From Massilia sp. BJB1822 (GTDB lineage: Bacteria; Pseudomonadota; Gammaproteobacteria; Burkholderiales; Burkholderiaceae_D): a stretch of DNA of 64,000 nt. Shown here piece after piece: positions 1 through 9,709 of the stretch (positions within the stretch are counted from its first letter, which is position 1; each line of letters opens with the position of its first letter). The stretch lies in assembly GCF_013369485.1 (NCBI RefSeq), contig NZ_JABWEB010000002.1, forward strand, positions 124,001-188,000, in the 5' to 3' direction. The notes under the pieces were generated by a model that saw only the letters and a list, made by a program, of their open reading frames with translations, was not told the DNA's origin and did no database searches. The position numbers and the translations under genes are program-made.

Positions 1-1
1 C

Positions 2-208
2 ACCGTGAACGAGGCCATGGATGCCTTGCCGCTGGAATTGCGCACCGCCATCGTGCTGCGCGAGATCGAGGGACTGAGTTATGAGGAAATCTCCGAGATC
101 ATGGCTTGCCCCATCGGCACCGTGCGCAGCCGCATTTTCCGCGCGCGCGAGGCGATCGCGGCGCGCCTGCGGCCTCTGCTGGACAAGCCGGTTGACAGGC
201 GCTGGTGA
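2..208 (+). CDS. rpoE: RNA polymerase sigma-E (ECF) factor, C-terminal fragment
   Basis: The reading frame is open from the window edge, so only the last 68 or so residues are seen. They form a sigma-70 region 4 helix-turn-helix: LPLELRTAIVLREIEG, then YEEISEIM and GTVRSRIFRAREAI, which reads the -35 element in ECF factors. The gene is followed by a short RseA-like gene and a Do-type protease, the usual order of a sigma-E envelope-stress locus (rpoE-rseA-mucD). The apparent GTG at position 5 is internal, not the true start. Family assignment is firm; the exact paralogue rests on context. Confidence 0.9.
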   Translation, partial: TVNEAMDALPLELRTAIVLREIEGLSYEEISEIMACPIGTVRSRIFRAREAIAARLRPLLDKPVDRRW

Positions 209-264
209 GGGGATGAGACTGTAAGGACGGGTCCGCTTGCGGACGGGGAAAACGGTGGCCGGCC

Positions 265-636
265 ATGAAGAAATCGACGCAATTGCTGGAACATATCTCG
301 GCGCTGATGGATGGCGAGCTGGCCGACGCCGACCGCGAACTGGCGCTGGCCGCCCTGACCGGGGACGAGGGACGCGCCGCCTGGCATGCCTACCATCTGA
401 TCGGCGACCAGCTGCGCGCCGCCGCCGAGGCGGAGGAGGACGCCGGCGCCGCCCTGGCCGCGCGCTTGCGCCTGCGGCTGGCCGTGGCGGCCGAAGTCGG
501 CGCCGGGCCGGACCTGGCCGGCGCCATGGTGGGCGCTTCCGGTCCGGCTCCTGCGCCATCGGCCGCCGGTCCGGCCGGGGCCACGGCGCCCTCCATAGAA
601 GACGATGGCGCCGCACCGGCCGCCACCCTCCCTTAA
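265..636 (+). CDS. rseA: RseA/MucA-type anti-sigma-E factor, unusually short
   Basis: This 123-aa product begins with the RseA N-terminal signature (HISALMDGELADADRELALAAL, followed by WHAYHLIGDQLR), the cytoplasmic domain that clamps the sigma factor. The rest is Ala/Pro/Gly-rich low complexity. RseA proteins are normally longer (around 200 aa) with a transmembrane helix and a periplasmic tail that is cleaved on stress. No hydrophobic segment is visible here, and no rseB lies before the protease gene. The start ATG at 265 follows a weak GGCCGGCC context. It is probably the sigma factor antagonist, but how it would be inactivated is unclear. Confidence 0.82.
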   Translation: MKKSTQLLEHISALMDGELADADRELALAALTGDEGRAAWHAYHLIGDQLRAAAEAEEDAGAALAARLRLRLAVAAEVGAGPDLAGAMVGASGPAPAPSAAGPAGATAPSIEDDGAAPAATLP

Positions 637-784
637 TCCGACCTGAAGCGCCTCGCGCCGCCTCTTGAAATTCTTACTTCCTGCAACATCTTGTGCATGC
701 GGCAACGCAGGTTTTCGCTTACCATGTGTTGGCTTTGCCAACGTTGCCAAGCCCGATGATCCAATACAAAACACGAACACTCCC

Positions 785-2263
785 ATGAAAAAAACCACCT
801 TCTCTACTGGTAGTAAAACGCTGTCGGCGCTGGTCCTGGGCGCCGGTGTATTGTTTGCCCCCGCCGTGACGGGACTGGCGCCGGCCATGGCCGCGCCGGC
901 GGTGGCCGGTCTGCCCGATTTCACGGAGCTGGTCGACAAGGTCGGCCCAGCCGTGGTGAATATCCGCACCACCGAGCGCCTGCGCATGCGCCAGGGCGCG
1001 CCGGGCGAAGAGGAAATGCAGGACTTCCTGCGCCGCTTCTTCGGCGGCGCGGCGCCCACCCCGCGCGGCGGCCAGACCCCGCGCCGCGGCCGTTCGGCGC
1101 CGCAGGAAGAGGAAGTGCAGCGCGGCGTCGGCTCCGGCTTCATCATTTCCCAGGATGGCTATGTCTTGACCAATGCCCACGTGGTCGATGGCGCCGACGA
1201 GGTGTATGTGACCATGACCGACAAGCGCGAATTCAAGGCCAAGGTGCTGGGCGCCGACGCCAGCACCGACGTCGCCGTGCTCAAGATCGAAGGCGCCAAG
1301 CTGCCCAGCCTGACCATCGGCGACTCCAACAAGATCCGTGTCGGCGAATGGGTGATCGCTATCGGCTCGCCCTTCAATCTGGAAAATACTGTGACTTCGG
1401 GCATTATCTCGGCCAAGGCGCGCGACACCGGCGAATACCTGCCCCTGATCCAGAGCGATGTGGCGGTCAATCCCGGCAACTCGGGCGGCCCGCTGATCAA
1501 TATGCGCGGCGAGGTGATCGGCATTAACTCGCAGATCGCTACCCTGTCGGGCGGCTATAACGGCATTTCCTTTGCCGTGCCGATCGACGAAGCCATGCGC
1601 GTGGCCGAGCAGCTGAAGAAAACCGGCAAGGTGACGCGCGGCCGCATCGGCGTGCAGATCAGCGAGCTGAGCAAGGAAGTGGCCGAATCGCTGGGCTTGA
1701 AGAGCGGCACGCGCGGCGCCGAAGTGGCCCAGGTGATGCCGGGCGGCCCGGCCGACAAGGCTGGCCTGAAGGCGGGCGACATCATCCTCAAGTTCAACGG
1801 CGCCGACATTGCCCGCTCCTCCGACCTGCCGCGCCTGGTGGGCGGCTCGGCCATCGGCAGCAAGGCCATCATCACGGTTTGGCGCAAGGGCGCCGCCGTC
1901 GATCTGCCGGTGGTGGTGGAAGAGCAGCAGGGCGAGAAGACGGCCAAGGGCGGCGAGCGCAACAAGGCGCCGGCCGACAGCCCGGCCAATGCCCTGGGCT
2001 TCAAGGTCAGCGACCTGACGGCCGCGCAGAAGCGCGAGCTGGGCGTGAGCGGCGGCGTGGTGGTCGATGGCGCCGAAGGCGTGGCGGCCCGCGCCGGCCT
2101 GCGCGAAGGCGATATCCTGCTACAGCTGAACAATGCGGAAATCGTCGACGCCAAGCAGTTCAACGCCGCCGTCGCCAAGCTCGATCCGAAAAAGGCCAGC
2201 GTGGTGCTGGTGCGCCGCGGCGATACCGCGCAATTCGTGTCGCTGCGTCCGAGCGCCAAGTAA
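785..2263 (+). CDS. mucD: Do-family periplasmic serine protease (DegQ/MucD)
   Basis: Trypsin-like HtrA protease of 492 aa that degrades or refolds misfolded envelope proteins. A Sec signal peptide (MKKTTFSTGS... ending near APAMAA) is followed by the protease domain with the triad His in VLTNAHVV (about 132), Asp in STDVAVL (about 162) and Ser in NPGNSGGPL (about 236). Two PDZ domains follow (RIGVQISEL... and the C-terminal LREGDILLQLNN region). An in-frame TTG at 665 gives a 40-aa extension without signal character, so ATG 785 is preferred. Its place after rpoE-rseA fits a sigma-E target acting in quality control. Confidence 0.93.
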   Translation: MKKTTFSTGSKTLSALVLGAGVLFAPAVTGLAPAMAAPAVAGLPDFTELVDKVGPAVVNIRTTERLRMRQGAPGEEEMQDFLRRFFGGAAPTPRGGQTPRRGRSAPQEEEVQRGVGSGFIISQDGYVLTNAHVVDGADEVYVTMTDKREFKAKVLGADASTDVAVLKIEGAKLPSLTIGDSNKIRVGEWVIAIGSPFNLENTVTSGIISAKARDTGEYLPLIQSDVAVNPGNSGGPLINMRGEVIGINSQIATLSGGYNGISFAVPIDEAMRVAEQLKKTGKVTRGRIGVQISELSKEVAESLGLKSGTRGAEVAQVMPGGPADKAGLKAGDIILKFNGADIARSSDLPRLVGGSAIGSKAIITVWRKGAAVDLPVVVEEQQGEKTAKGGERNKAPADSPANALGFKVSDLTAAQKRELGVSGGVVVDGAEGVAARAGLREGDILLQLNNAEIVDAKQFNAAVAKLDPKKASVVLVRRGDTAQFVSLRPSAK

Positions 2264-2301
2264 GCGCGGGAGGGTAGGGCGCCTGGCGCCCTCGCCGCAA
2301 G

Positions 2302-2332
2302 GCATGGCCGCCTGTTATCATGGCGGCCATGC
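2302..2332 (+). promoter_or_regulatory. Perfect 11-bp hairpin over the start codon of the glutaredoxin-like gene
   Basis: Arms GCATGGCCGCC (2302-2312) and GGCGGCCATGC (2322-2332) are perfectly complementary around a 9-nt loop. The right arm includes ATG 2329, and ATG 2320 begins in the loop. It could end the mucD transcript, but there is no T-tract, or it could mask translation initiation. Confidence 0.6.
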
Positions 2333-2571
2333 ACTTTACTCTCTACTCCCGCAGCTATTGCCATCTGTGCCAGGACATGCTGGACGCCCTGAATGCCCTG
2401 CAAACTCCGCAACAGCCGTTCACCGTCGAGGTGATCGACGTCGATGCCGACGACGCCCTGGTGGCCCGTTTCGACGAGCTGGTGCCGGTGCTGTTCGCCA
2501 GCCTCGATCAGCCCGAAATCTGCCATTATTTCCTCGACGAAGCAAAAGTGCGGGCCATTCTGGCCGCCTGA
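2320..2571 (+). CDS. Glutaredoxin-like (DUF836) thiol-disulfide protein
   Basis: An 83-aa thioredoxin-fold protein with the redox motif CHLC right after the first beta strand (FTLYSRSYCHLC) and the cis-Pro region VPVLFA. This matches the short glutaredoxin-like family often found next to lepA in betaproteobacteria. ATG 2320 and ATG 2329 are both possible starts and differ by three residues. Neither has a strong Shine-Dalgarno sequence, and both lie in the 2302-2332 hairpin. The natural substrate is unknown. It sits between the protease and lepA, all on the plus strand. Confidence 0.8.
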   Translation: MAAMHFTLYSRSYCHLCQDMLDALNALQTPQQPFTVEVIDVDADDALVARFDELVPVLFASLDQPEICHYFLDEAKVRAILAA

Positions 2572-2655
2572 GGCGGCGTGGTGGCGGCCTTGCGGCCGCG
2601 CCGCGGCGCAAATTATTGGCTAAAAAGCATTTTTGTCGCTGCGCTGCGTCAGAAA

Positions 2656-2681
2656 ACCGGATTTCCCCTCTGAAATCCGGT
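2656..2681 (+). promoter_or_regulatory. 10-bp inverted repeat upstream of lepA
   Basis: ACCGGATTTC (2656-2665) pairs with GAAATCCGGT (2672-2681) across a 6-nt loop. No T-run follows directly, though a T7 stretch occurs at 2756-2762 after a second GC-rich inverted segment. It may be a transcription boundary between the mucD and lepA units. Confidence 0.45.
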
Positions 2682-2795
2682 AAAATGAATGGCTTAGACT
2701 CAGATTCGGTTTCCAAAAGGCGTTCGGCAGGGCATCCTCGCCCGGCCTGGAGCGCTTTTTTTGTATAGCTGTCGTCCCAATACGTTTTGAATTTA

Positions 2796-4589
2796 ATGAA
2801 CAACATACGCAATTTTTCCATCATCGCCCACATTGACCATGGCAAGTCCACGCTGGCAGACCGTATCATCCAGCTGTGCGGCGGCCTTTCGGACCGCGAG
2901 ATGGAAGCTCAAGTGCTCGATTCCATGGATCTGGAGCGCGAGCGCGGCATTACCATCAAGGCCCAGACGGCAGCGCTGAAATACAAGGCGCGCGACGGCC
3001 AGATCTATAATCTGAACCTGATCGACACCCCGGGCCACGTCGACTTCTCCTATGAAGTGAGCCGCTCGCTGTCGGCTTGCGAAGGCGCGCTGCTGGTGGT
3101 CGACGCCTCGCAGGGCGTGGAAGCGCAGACCGTGGCCAACTGCTACACTGCGCTCGATCTGGGCGTGGAAGTGGTGCCGGTGCTGAACAAGATCGACTTG
3201 CCGAACGCCGACCCGCCCACCGCCATCGCCGAAATCGAAGACGTGATCGGCATCGAAGCCGGCGACGCCGTGCAGTGCTCGGCCAAGACCGGCCTGGGCG
3301 TGGAAGACGTGCTGGAATCGATCATCGCCAAGGTGCAGCCGCCCAAGGGCGATCCCGAAGCGCCGCTGCAAGCCCTGATCATCGACTCCTGGTACGACGC
3401 CTATGTGGGCGTGGTGATGCTGGTGCGCGTGGTGAACGGCACCATGCGTCCGAAAGAAAAGATCCGCCTGATGGCGACCGACTCGACCCAGCTGGTGGAA
3501 GATCTGGGCATCTTCTCGCCGCGTTCCGTCTCGCTGCCGCAGCTGAGCGCCGGCCAGGTGGGCTTCGTCATCGCCGGCATCAAGGAATTGAAAGTGGCCC
3601 GCGTGGGCGACACCATCACCTCAGTCGCCAAGCCGGCCGTTGCGCCGCTGCCGGGTTTCAAGGAAGTGCAGCCGCAGGTGTTCGCCGGCCTGTTCCCGGT
3701 CGAGGCCAACCAGTACGACGCGCTGCGCGACTCGCTGGAAAAGCTCAAGCTGAACGACGCCGCCCTGATGTTCGAGCCGGAAGTGTCGCAGGCGCTGGGC
3801 TTCGGCTTCCGCTGCGGCTTCCTGGGCCTGCTGCACATGGAAATCGTGCAGGAGCGCCTGGAGCGCGAATTCGATATGGACCTGATCACCACCGCGCCGA
3901 CCGTGGTGTACGAGGTCGAGCAGCGCGACGGCACGGTACTCAACGTGGACAACCCTTCCCGCATGCCCGACCCGTCGCGCATCACCGAAGTGCGCGAGCC
4001 GATCGTCAACGTCAACCTGTACATGCCGCAGGAATATGTGGGCTCGGTCATCACCCTGTGCATCGCCAAGCGCGGCATCCAGATGGACATGAGCTACCAC
4101 GGCCGCCAGGTCAAGCTGGTGTACGAGATGCCGATGGCCGAGATCGTGCTGGACTTCTTCGACAAGCTGAAATCGACTTCGCGCGGCTACGCCTCGATGG
4201 ACTACGAGTTCAAGGAATACCGCGCGGCCGACGTGGTGAAGGTCGATATGCTGATCAACAGCGAGAAGGTCGATGCGCTGGCCATCATCGTGCACCGCGC
4301 CAATGCGCCTTACCGCGGCCGCGCCGTGGCGGCCAAGATGCGCGAACTGATCCCGCGCCAGATGTTCGACGTGGCGATCCAGGCCGCGATCGGTTCGAAC
4401 ATCATCTCGCGCGAAAACGTCAAGGCGATGCGCAAGAACGTGCTGGCCAAGTGCTACGGCGGCGACATCAGCCGTAAGAAGAAGCTGCTGGAGAAGCAGA
4501 AGGCCGGTAAGAAGCGTATGAAGCAGGTCGGCTCGGTGGAGATTCCGCAAGAAGCCTTCCTGGCAATCCTACAAGTGGAAGATAAATGA
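2796..4589 (+). CDS. lepA: Elongation factor 4, back-translocating ribosomal GTPase
   Basis: At 597 aa this matches E. coli LepA in length. It contains the P-loop AHIDHGKST, switch [10 protein letters not shown] and the NKID guanine-specificity motif. The LepA-specific C-terminal domain ends in a basic stretch ([16 protein letters not shown]). It binds ribosomes and affects stalled or mistranslocated complexes. ATG 2796 gives the standard [19 protein letters not shown] start; the in-frame TTG at 2787 adds three residues only. Its stop overlaps the lepB start by 4 bp, indicating translational coupling. Confidence 0.98.
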   Translation: MNNIRNFSIIAHIDHGKSTLADRIIQLCGGLSDREMEAQVLDSMDLERERGITIKAQTAALKYKARDGQIYNLNLIDTPGHVDFSYEVSRSLSACEGALLVVDASQGVEAQTVANCYTALDLGVEVVPVLNKIDLPNADPPTAIAEIEDVIGIEAGDAVQCSAKTGLGVEDVLESIIAKVQPPKGDPEAPLQALIIDSWYDAYVGVVMLVRVVNGTMRPKEKIRLMATDSTQLVEDLGIFSPRSVSLPQLSAGQVGFVIAGIKELKVARVGDTITSVAKPAVAPLPGFKEVQPQVFAGLFPVEANQYDALRDSLEKLKLNDAALMFEPEVSQALGFGFRCGFLGLLHMEIVQERLEREFDMDLITTAPTVVYEVEQRDGTVLNVDNPSRMPDPSRITEVREPIVNVNLYMPQEYVGSVITLCIAKRGIQMDMSYHGRQVKLVYEMPMAEIVLDFFDKLKSTSRGYASMDYEFKEYRAADVVKVDMLINSEKVDALAIIVHRANAPYRGRAVAAKMRELIPRQMFDVAIQAAIGSNIISRENVKAMRKNVLAKCYGGDISRKKKLLEKQKAGKKRMKQVGSVEIPQEAFLAILQVEDK

Positions 4590-5515
4590 ACCTGCAAACC
4601 ATCCTGGGCAATTTCGCTTTAATCCTGTTCGTGCTGATGGTGGTCACGGGCGTGATCTGGTTCCTCGATGTGTTCTACCTGGCCAAGCAGCGCCGCGCCG
4701 CGGCCGACCGCGCCCTGGCCGAGTACGACGCGCACCAGGCGCGCCAGACGTCCAACGGCATCGTGGGCGATGGCAGCCCGGTCAAGCGCGCCAAGATCGA
4801 AGCCGATCTGCTGCGCCAGCCGACCTGGGTTGAGTATTCGGGCAGCTTCTTCCCCGTGATTGCCCTGGTGTTTTGCCTGCGCTCCTTCCTGTACGAGCCG
4901 TTCAAGATTCCGTCCTCGTCCATGGTGCCGACCCTGCTGGTGGGCGACCTGATCCTGGTGAACAAGTTCACCTACGGTATCCGCCTGCCCATCCTGAACC
5001 AGAAAGTGGTGCAGCTCAACGATCCCCAGCGCGGCGACGTGATGGTGTTCAAGTATCCCAAGGATATGAGCCAGGATTACATCAAACGGGTGGTCGGCGT
5101 GCCCGGTGATAAGATTACGTATGAGAATAAACGTTTGACCGTCAACGGCAAGCCGATCGAGTACACCGCGCTCGACGATTATCTGGACGATGAAAACAAT
5201 GAAAGACTTGTCTATAAGAAACAATTCAAGGAAAACCTGAGTGGGGTAGACCACCGCATCCTGAACGACGAGCGCGCCGCCAATATCAATCTGGGCGACG
5301 TGCGCGAATTCCCGCACAGCGATGCCTGCACCTACCGCTACGAAGGCTTTACTTGCGTGGTTCCTGAAGGCAATTACTTCATGATGGGCGATAACCGCGA
5401 CAATAGCGCCGACAGCCGTTACTGGGGCTTTGTCCCGGACCGGAATATTGTCGGCAAGGCGTTCTTTGTCTGGATGAATCTGGGCAATCCCAAGCGCATA
5501 GGCGGCATCCACTAA
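4586..5515 (+). CDS. lepB: Signal peptidase I
   Basis: Inner-membrane protease of 309 aa that removes Sec signal peptides. Two N-terminal membrane segments (about residues 8-30 and 85-102) flank a cytoplasmic loop. Box B holds the catalytic serine (PSSSMVPT, Ser112), box D the general-base lysine ([12 protein letters not shown], Lys167) and box E is [14 protein letters not shown]. The classical lepA-lepB pair is conserved with an ATGA overlap. Nothing essential is missing. Confidence 0.98.
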   Translation: MNLQTILGNFALILFVLMVVTGVIWFLDVFYLAKQRRAAADRALAEYDAHQARQTSNGIVGDGSPVKRAKIEADLLRQPTWVEYSGSFFPVIALVFCLRSFLYEPFKIPSSSMVPTLLVGDLILVNKFTYGIRLPILNQKVVQLNDPQRGDVMVFKYPKDMSQDYIKRVVGVPGDKITYENKRLTVNGKPIEYTALDDYLDDENNERLVYKKQFKENLSGVDHRILNDERAANINLGDVREFPHSDACTYRYEGFTCVVPEGNYFMMGDNRDNSADSRYWGFVPDRNIVGKAFFVWMNLGNPKRIGGIH

Positions 5516-5527
5516 ACGGGAGGCGAG

Positions 5528-5920
5528 ATGGCGGCGACAGGACTCGACAAGCAGCGTGGCATCACTCTGATTGGCCTGATCCTGGTCCTGGCCATTCTCG
5601 GCTTCCTCGGCATCCTGGGCATGAAGATCGTGCCGACCTACGCGGAGTACCGCGCCGTGTCGGCCGCCATCGTCAAGGCCAAGGGCGCCGGTTCGACCGT
5701 CAAGGAAATCCAGAATTCCTTCGACAAGAGCGCCGAAGTGAATTACATCAGTTCGATCAGCGGGCGCGACCTGATCATCAGCCGCGAAGACGGCGAAATG
5801 CAGGTCAGCTTCGCTTACGAGAAAAAGATCCCCCTGTTCGGGCCGGCCAGCATCTTGCTGGAATACGAGGGCAGCACCGCCAAGGGCGGCGCGCCCAAGA
5901 ACGGCAAGCCCGGGCAATAA
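5528..5920 (+). CDS. DUF4845 single-span membrane protein
   Basis: A 130-aa protein with an N-terminal pilin-like hydrophobic helix (GITLIGLILVLAILGFLGILG) and a small extracytoplasmic domain. This family sits between lepB and rnc in many beta- and gammaproteobacteria. No function is established. A good ribosome-binding site (GGGAGGCGAG) precedes ATG 5528, 12 bp after lepB. The helix resembles type IV pilin N-termini, but the prepilin cleavage Glu at +5 is not evident, so it is probably not a pilin. Confidence 0.88.
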   Translation: MAATGLDKQRGITLIGLILVLAILGFLGILGMKIVPTYAEYRAVSAAIVKAKGAGSTVKEIQNSFDKSAEVNYISSISGRDLIISREDGEMQVSFAYEKKIPLFGPASILLEYEGSTAKGGAPKNGKPGQ

Positions 5921-5950
5921 GCCGACCAATACGACAAAGCACCAGAGCCA

Positions 5951-6766
5951 ATGAATCATCAGTTATTGCAAACCCGTTTAGGCCACACGTTCCAGGATGC
6001 TGCGCTGTTACAGCAGGCACTGACGCACCGTAGCCATAGCAGTTTGCATAACGAGCGGCTGGAATTCCTGGGCGACTCCATCCTCAACTGCGTGGTGGCC
6101 TCGATTCTTTACGAGCGCTACAACACCATCGACGAGGGCGACCTGTCGCGCCTGCGCGCCAACCTGGTCAAGCAGCAATCGCTGTACGAGATCGCGCAAA
6201 AGCTGGAGCTGTCGCAATTCCTGCGCCTGGGCGAGGGCGAGCTGAAATCGGGCGGCTTCCGCCGTCCCTCGATCCTGGCCGACACGCTGGAAGCGCTGCT
6301 GGGCGCCATCTTCCTGGATGCCGGCTTCGACAGCGCGGCGCGCGTGATCCGCGCCTTCTACATTCCCATCCTCGATACGGTCGATCCCCAGACCCTGGGC
6401 AAGGATGCCAAGACCCTGCTGCAGGAATTCCTGCAAGGGAAAAAAATCTCCCTGCCGCTGTACAACGTGGTCGCCACCCATGGCGCCGCGCACAGCCAGG
6501 AATTCGAAATCGAATGCCTGGTGCCCAAATTGGGCGTCCAGGTGTATGGCCGCGGCGGCAGCCGGCGCGCCGGCGAACAAGCCGCCGCCAAGCTGGCGCT
6601 GGAAGCGGCCGAACAGGCTTTGCAGAAAGCGCCGGCCGCGGCCCGCAAGTCCAAGCCGCGCGCGGCCCAGCTCAAGCTGGCCGGCATCGCCACCGTGCAG
6701 AGCGACACCCCGGCCGACAAGCCGGCCCACGCCGCCGCTGCCGAAGGCAAGCACGCCAAACAGTAA
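5951..6766 (+). CDS. rnc: Ribonuclease III
   Basis: Double-strand-specific endoribonuclease of 271 aa for rRNA and mRNA processing. The catalytic signature ERLEFLGDS (Glu38, Asp42) and the second acidic cluster [13 protein letters not shown] are present, followed by a dsRNA-binding domain ([11 protein letters not shown] ... [17 protein letters not shown]). The Ala/Lys-rich tail of some 45 residues is longer than in E. coli RNase III (226 aa), as in other Burkholderiales. It precedes era by 15 bp, the conserved rnc-era pair. Confidence 0.97.
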   Translation: MNHQLLQTRLGHTFQDAALLQQALTHRSHSSLHNERLEFLGDSILNCVVASILYERYNTIDEGDLSRLRANLVKQQSLYEIAQKLELSQFLRLGEGELKSGGFRRPSILADTLEALLGAIFLDAGFDSAARVIRAFYIPILDTVDPQTLGKDAKTLLQEFLQGKKISLPLYNVVATHGAAHSQEFEIECLVPKLGVQVYGRGGSRRAGEQAAAKLALEAAEQALQKAPAAARKSKPRAAQLKLAGIATVQSDTPADKPAHAAAAEGKHAKQ

Positions 6767-6781
6767 AACACAGGTAATCCC

Positions 6782-7684
6782 ATGACTAGCGCACCAACTC
6801 CAGCCGGCTTCCGCTGCGGCTATATCGCCATTGTCGGCCGTCCCAATGTGGGCAAATCGACGCTGATGAACACCCTGATCGGGGCCAAGGTGAGCATCAC
6901 CTCGCGCAAGGCGCAGACCACGCGCCACCGCATCACCGGCATCCAGACCGTGCCGGATGCCCAGTTCATCTACGTCGACACGCCCGGCTTCCAGACGCGC
7001 CACGCGAACGCGCTCAACAAGACGCTCAACAAGACCGTCACCAATACGCTCGATTCCTCGGACGTGATCCTGTACCTGGTGGAAGCGGGCACCTTCGGCC
7101 CTGCCGACCAGCAAGTGATCGACCTGCTGCCGAAAAATGTGCCGGTGATCCTGGTCATCAACAAATCCGACCGCTGCAAGGACAAGGCCGTGCTGCTGCC
7201 GTTCGCCCAGCAGGTGGCTGCCAAGTTCGACTTCTCGGCCGTGGTGCCGGTGTCGGCCAAGCTGCGCTTCCAGCTCGACGGCCTGCAGAACGAGATCAAG
7301 CGTTTCCTGCCCGAGAACGAGCCGATCTTCGGTGAAGACGACATCACCGACCGCAGCGAAAAATTCCTCGCCTCGGAAATCGTGCGCGAAAAACTGTTCC
7401 GCTTCGTCGGCGATGAACTGCCTTACACCAGCACCGTGTTGATCGAGAAGTTTGAGCAGGAAGGCAATCTGCGCCGCGTGTTCGCCGCGATTTTGGTCGA
7501 GCGCGACGGCCACAAATCCATGATCATCGGTAATAAGGGTGCGCGCCTGAAAGAAGTCTCCACCCAGGCCCGCCTCGACATGGAAAAACTGTTCGGCGGC
7601 CCCGTCTACCTGGAAATCTGGGTCAAGGTCAAATCCGGTTGGGCCGATAACGAAGCCGGCCTGCGCGCCTACGGCTACGAATAA
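6782..7684 (+). CDS. era: GTPase Era
   Basis: A 300-aa GTPase that binds the 16S rRNA 3' end during 30S assembly. G1 GRPNVGKST (residues 19-27), G3 DTPGF, G4 NKSD and G5 VSA are visible. The C-terminal KH domain contains the expected [10 protein letters not shown] loop ([19 protein letters not shown]). Its stop lies 3 bp before the recO start. Confidence 0.98.
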   Translation: MTSAPTPAGFRCGYIAIVGRPNVGKSTLMNTLIGAKVSITSRKAQTTRHRITGIQTVPDAQFIYVDTPGFQTRHANALNKTLNKTVTNTLDSSDVILYLVEAGTFGPADQQVIDLLPKNVPVILVINKSDRCKDKAVLLPFAQQVAAKFDFSAVVPVSAKLRFQLDGLQNEIKRFLPENEPIFGEDDITDRSEKFLASEIVREKLFRFVGDELPYTSTVLIEKFEQEGNLRRVFAAILVERDGHKSMIIGNKGARLKEVSTQARLDMEKLFGGPVYLEIWVKVKSGWADNEAGLRAYGYE

Positions 7685-7687
7685 GAC

Positions 7688-8548
7688 ATGACCCGCAGCG
7701 CCACCGCCGAGCCCGCCGGATCGGCCGTCCCGTCCACCTTGGGGTCAGACCCCAGACGGGACGGCCGGCCCGGCGGGCCGGCTGCTGGAGCGGACGGTAC
7801 GCCGCCGCGGCGCACGCCACCACGCGAGCGCACCGTCGGCACCAAGGTGGCGGGGCAGCCGGCCTTTGTGCTGCATAGCTATCCCTACAAGGAAACCAGC
7901 CTCATCGTCGATCTGCTGACGCGCGACTTTGGCCGCGTGGCGCTGATCGCCAAGGGCGCCAAGCGGCCGCATTCGCAGCTGCGCGGCGTGCTGCAGACCT
8001 TCCAGCCGCTGTCGGCCAGCTGGAGTGGCAAAAACGAGCTGCGCACGCTTACCGACGCCGAATGGGTGGGCGGCATGCTGCCGCTGGAACGCACGGCGCT
8101 GCTGTGCGGCTTCTACCTCAACGAGCTGCTGGTCAAGCTGCTGGCGCGCGACGACGCCCATCCCGCCCTGTTCGACCATTACGTCGCCACGCTCAACCAG
8201 CTGGCTCACAACGAGCCGCCCCCCATCGTCTTGCGAAAATTCGAAAGAGCCCTACTTAGGGAGACGGGCGTGGGCGCCGATCTGACGCGCTGCACGGTCA
8301 CGCGCGAGCGCGTGCAATCCGATGTACAGTATGTGGTGGACCCGGAACGCGGCCCGCGTCCCGAGCGCGCCGCCGACACGGCGCCGCGCGTGGCGGGCAA
8401 GACCCTGCTCGATATGGAAAACGAGGATTACGCCGATGCGCAAACCCAGGCCCAGAGCAAGCAGCTGATGCGCTTTCTGCTGGCCCACCATTTAGGCGGC
8501 GCGCCCCTGAACACGCGCCAGATTCTGATCGACCTGATGCAGTTATAA
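7688..8548 (+). CDS. recO: DNA repair protein RecO with an inserted N-terminal stretch
   Basis: RecO loads RecA with RecR/RecF in gap repair. The OB-fold begins at about residue 57 ([26 protein letters not shown]) and the helical C-terminal domain follows. The usual zinc cysteines of RecO are not obvious. The first 55 or so residues are not RecO-like. They are Pro/Gly/Arg-rich and largely encoded by a 68-bp palindromic element (7711-7778). ATG 7688, 3 bp after era, is the only good start; an in-frame GTG near codon 54 would bypass the element but lacks a ribosome site. Confidence 0.9.
   Translation: MTRSATAEPAGSAVPSTLGSDPRRDGRPGGPAAGADGTPPRRTPPRERTVGTKVAGQPAFVLHSYPYKETSLIVDLLTRDFGRVALIAKGAKRPHSQLRGVLQTFQPLSASWSGKNELRTLTDAEWVGGMLPLERTALLCGFYLNELLVKLLARDDAHPALFDHYVATLNQLAHNEPPPIVLRKFERALLRETGVGADLTRCTVTRERVQSDVQYVVDPERGPRPERAADTAPRVAGKTLLDMENEDYADAQTQAQSKQLMRFLLAHHLGGAPLNTRQILIDLMQL
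7711..7778 (+). repeat. GGGGTCAGACCCC palindromic element inside recO
   Basis: Nested inverted repeat: GCCCGCCGG (7711-7719) pairs with CCGGCGGGC (7770-7778), GGCCGTCCCGTC (7723-7734) pairs with GACGGGACGGCC (7755-7766), and the centre is GGGGTCAGACCCC (7741-7753). The core plus CCACCTTGGGGTCAGACCCC also occurs twice at 56268-56388, outside genes. It reads through in frame as part of RecO. This looks like a mobile or REP-like family member that has entered the gene start. Confidence 0.8.
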
Positions 8549-8558
8549 AAACACGACT

Positions 8559-9317
8559 ATGAGCTTTCTGAACCCCGTTGGACCCGTTATCGACCTGGGC
8601 GTGAACATCGACCACGTCGCCACCCTGCGCAATGCGCGCGGCACCGTCTATCCCGATCCAATCCGCGCCGCGCTGCTGGCCGAGCAGGCCGGCGCCGACT
8701 GCATCACCCTGCACCTGCGCGAAGACCGCCGCCACATCAAGGATGCCGACGTGCTGGCGCTGGCGCCGCAGCTGGCTACGCGCATGAACCTGGAAGCGGC
8801 CGTGACCCAGGAAATGATCGACTTCGCCTGCCGCGTGAAGCCGGCCGACGTCTGCCTCGTGCCGGAAAAGCGCACCGAAGTGACCACCGAAGGCGGCCTC
8901 GATGTAGTGCGTTACCACAAGGAAGTGGCAGCGGCCGTCAAGCAGCTGCAGGCCGAGGGCATCCGCGTCAGCCTCTTCATCGATGCCGACGAGGCGCAGA
9001 TCGCCGCCGCCGCCGCCGTCGGCGCGCCTGTGATCGAGCTGCACACCGGCGCCTATGCCGACGCCGAAGGCGCGGCCCAGGCGGCCGAGCTGGAACGCAT
9101 CAAGGCCGGCGTGCGCTGGGGCGTGCAGCATGGCTTGAAGGTGAACGCCGGCCACGGCTTGCACTACACCAATGTGCAGGCGATTGCCGCCATTCCCGAT
9201 ATCGCCGAGCTGAATATCGGCCATGCCATCGTCGCCCACTCCATCTTCGCCGGCTGGGAAAACGCCGTGCGCGAAATGAAGGCCATCATGGTCGCGACCC
9301 GCCTGGGCGCAAAATGA
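8559..9317 (+). CDS. pdxJ: Pyridoxine 5'-phosphate synthase
   Basis: A 252-aa TIM barrel that condenses 3-amino-2-oxopropyl phosphate with deoxyxylulose 5-phosphate in vitamin B6 synthesis. Family motifs [49 protein letters not shown] and [10 protein letters not shown] are all present. It starts 10 bp after recO and overlaps acpS by 4 bp, the conserved recO-pdxJ-acpS order. Confidence 0.98.
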   Translation: MSFLNPVGPVIDLGVNIDHVATLRNARGTVYPDPIRAALLAEQAGADCITLHLREDRRHIKDADVLALAPQLATRMNLEAAVTQEMIDFACRVKPADVCLVPEKRTEVTTEGGLDVVRYHKEVAAAVKQLQAEGIRVSLFIDADEAQIAAAAAVGAPVIELHTGAYADAEGAAQAAELERIKAGVRWGVQHGLKVNAGHGLHYTNVQAIAAIPDIAELNIGHAIVAHSIFAGWENAVREMKAIMVATRLGAK

Positions 9318-9709
9318 TTTACGGCGTCGGCACCGATATCTGCAAGATCGCCCGCATCGAGGAGGCGCTGGCGCGCCACGGCGAGCGTTTTGCGGCCAAG
9401 GTATTGGGGCCGGACGAGCTGGAAATCTACCGCGAGCGCGGCGCCCAGCATCCCAAGCGCGCGCTGCGCTACCTGGCGACGCGCTTCGCCGCCAAGGAAG
9501 CATTTGCCAAAGCCATCGGCACCGGCGTGCGTCCGCCCATGCTGCTGCCGGCGGCGCAGATGCTGAACGAGGAAAACGGCAAGCCCACCATCGTCTGCGG
9601 CGGCGCGCTGGCCGATTTCATGCGCGAGAAGGGCTTGCGCGCCCAGCTCAGCATCAGTGATGAAGATGAATATGCGGTCGCCTTCGTGATCGTGGAACAG
9701 ACAGCATGA
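9314..9709 (+). CDS. acpS: Holo-[acyl-carrier-protein] synthase
   Basis: Transfers 4'-phosphopantetheine from CoA to acyl carrier protein. The 131-aa protein has the magnesium-binding start [13 protein letters not shown] and the second motif [15 protein letters not shown]. Both ends overlap neighbours by 4 bp (pdxJ and uvrC), so the three genes are translationally coupled. Confidence 0.97.
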   Translation: MIYGVGTDICKIARIEEALARHGERFAAKVLGPDELEIYRERGAQHPKRALRYLATRFAAKEAFAKAIGTGVRPPMLLPAAQMLNEENGKPTIVCGGALADFMREKGLRAQLSISDEDEYAVAFVIVEQTA

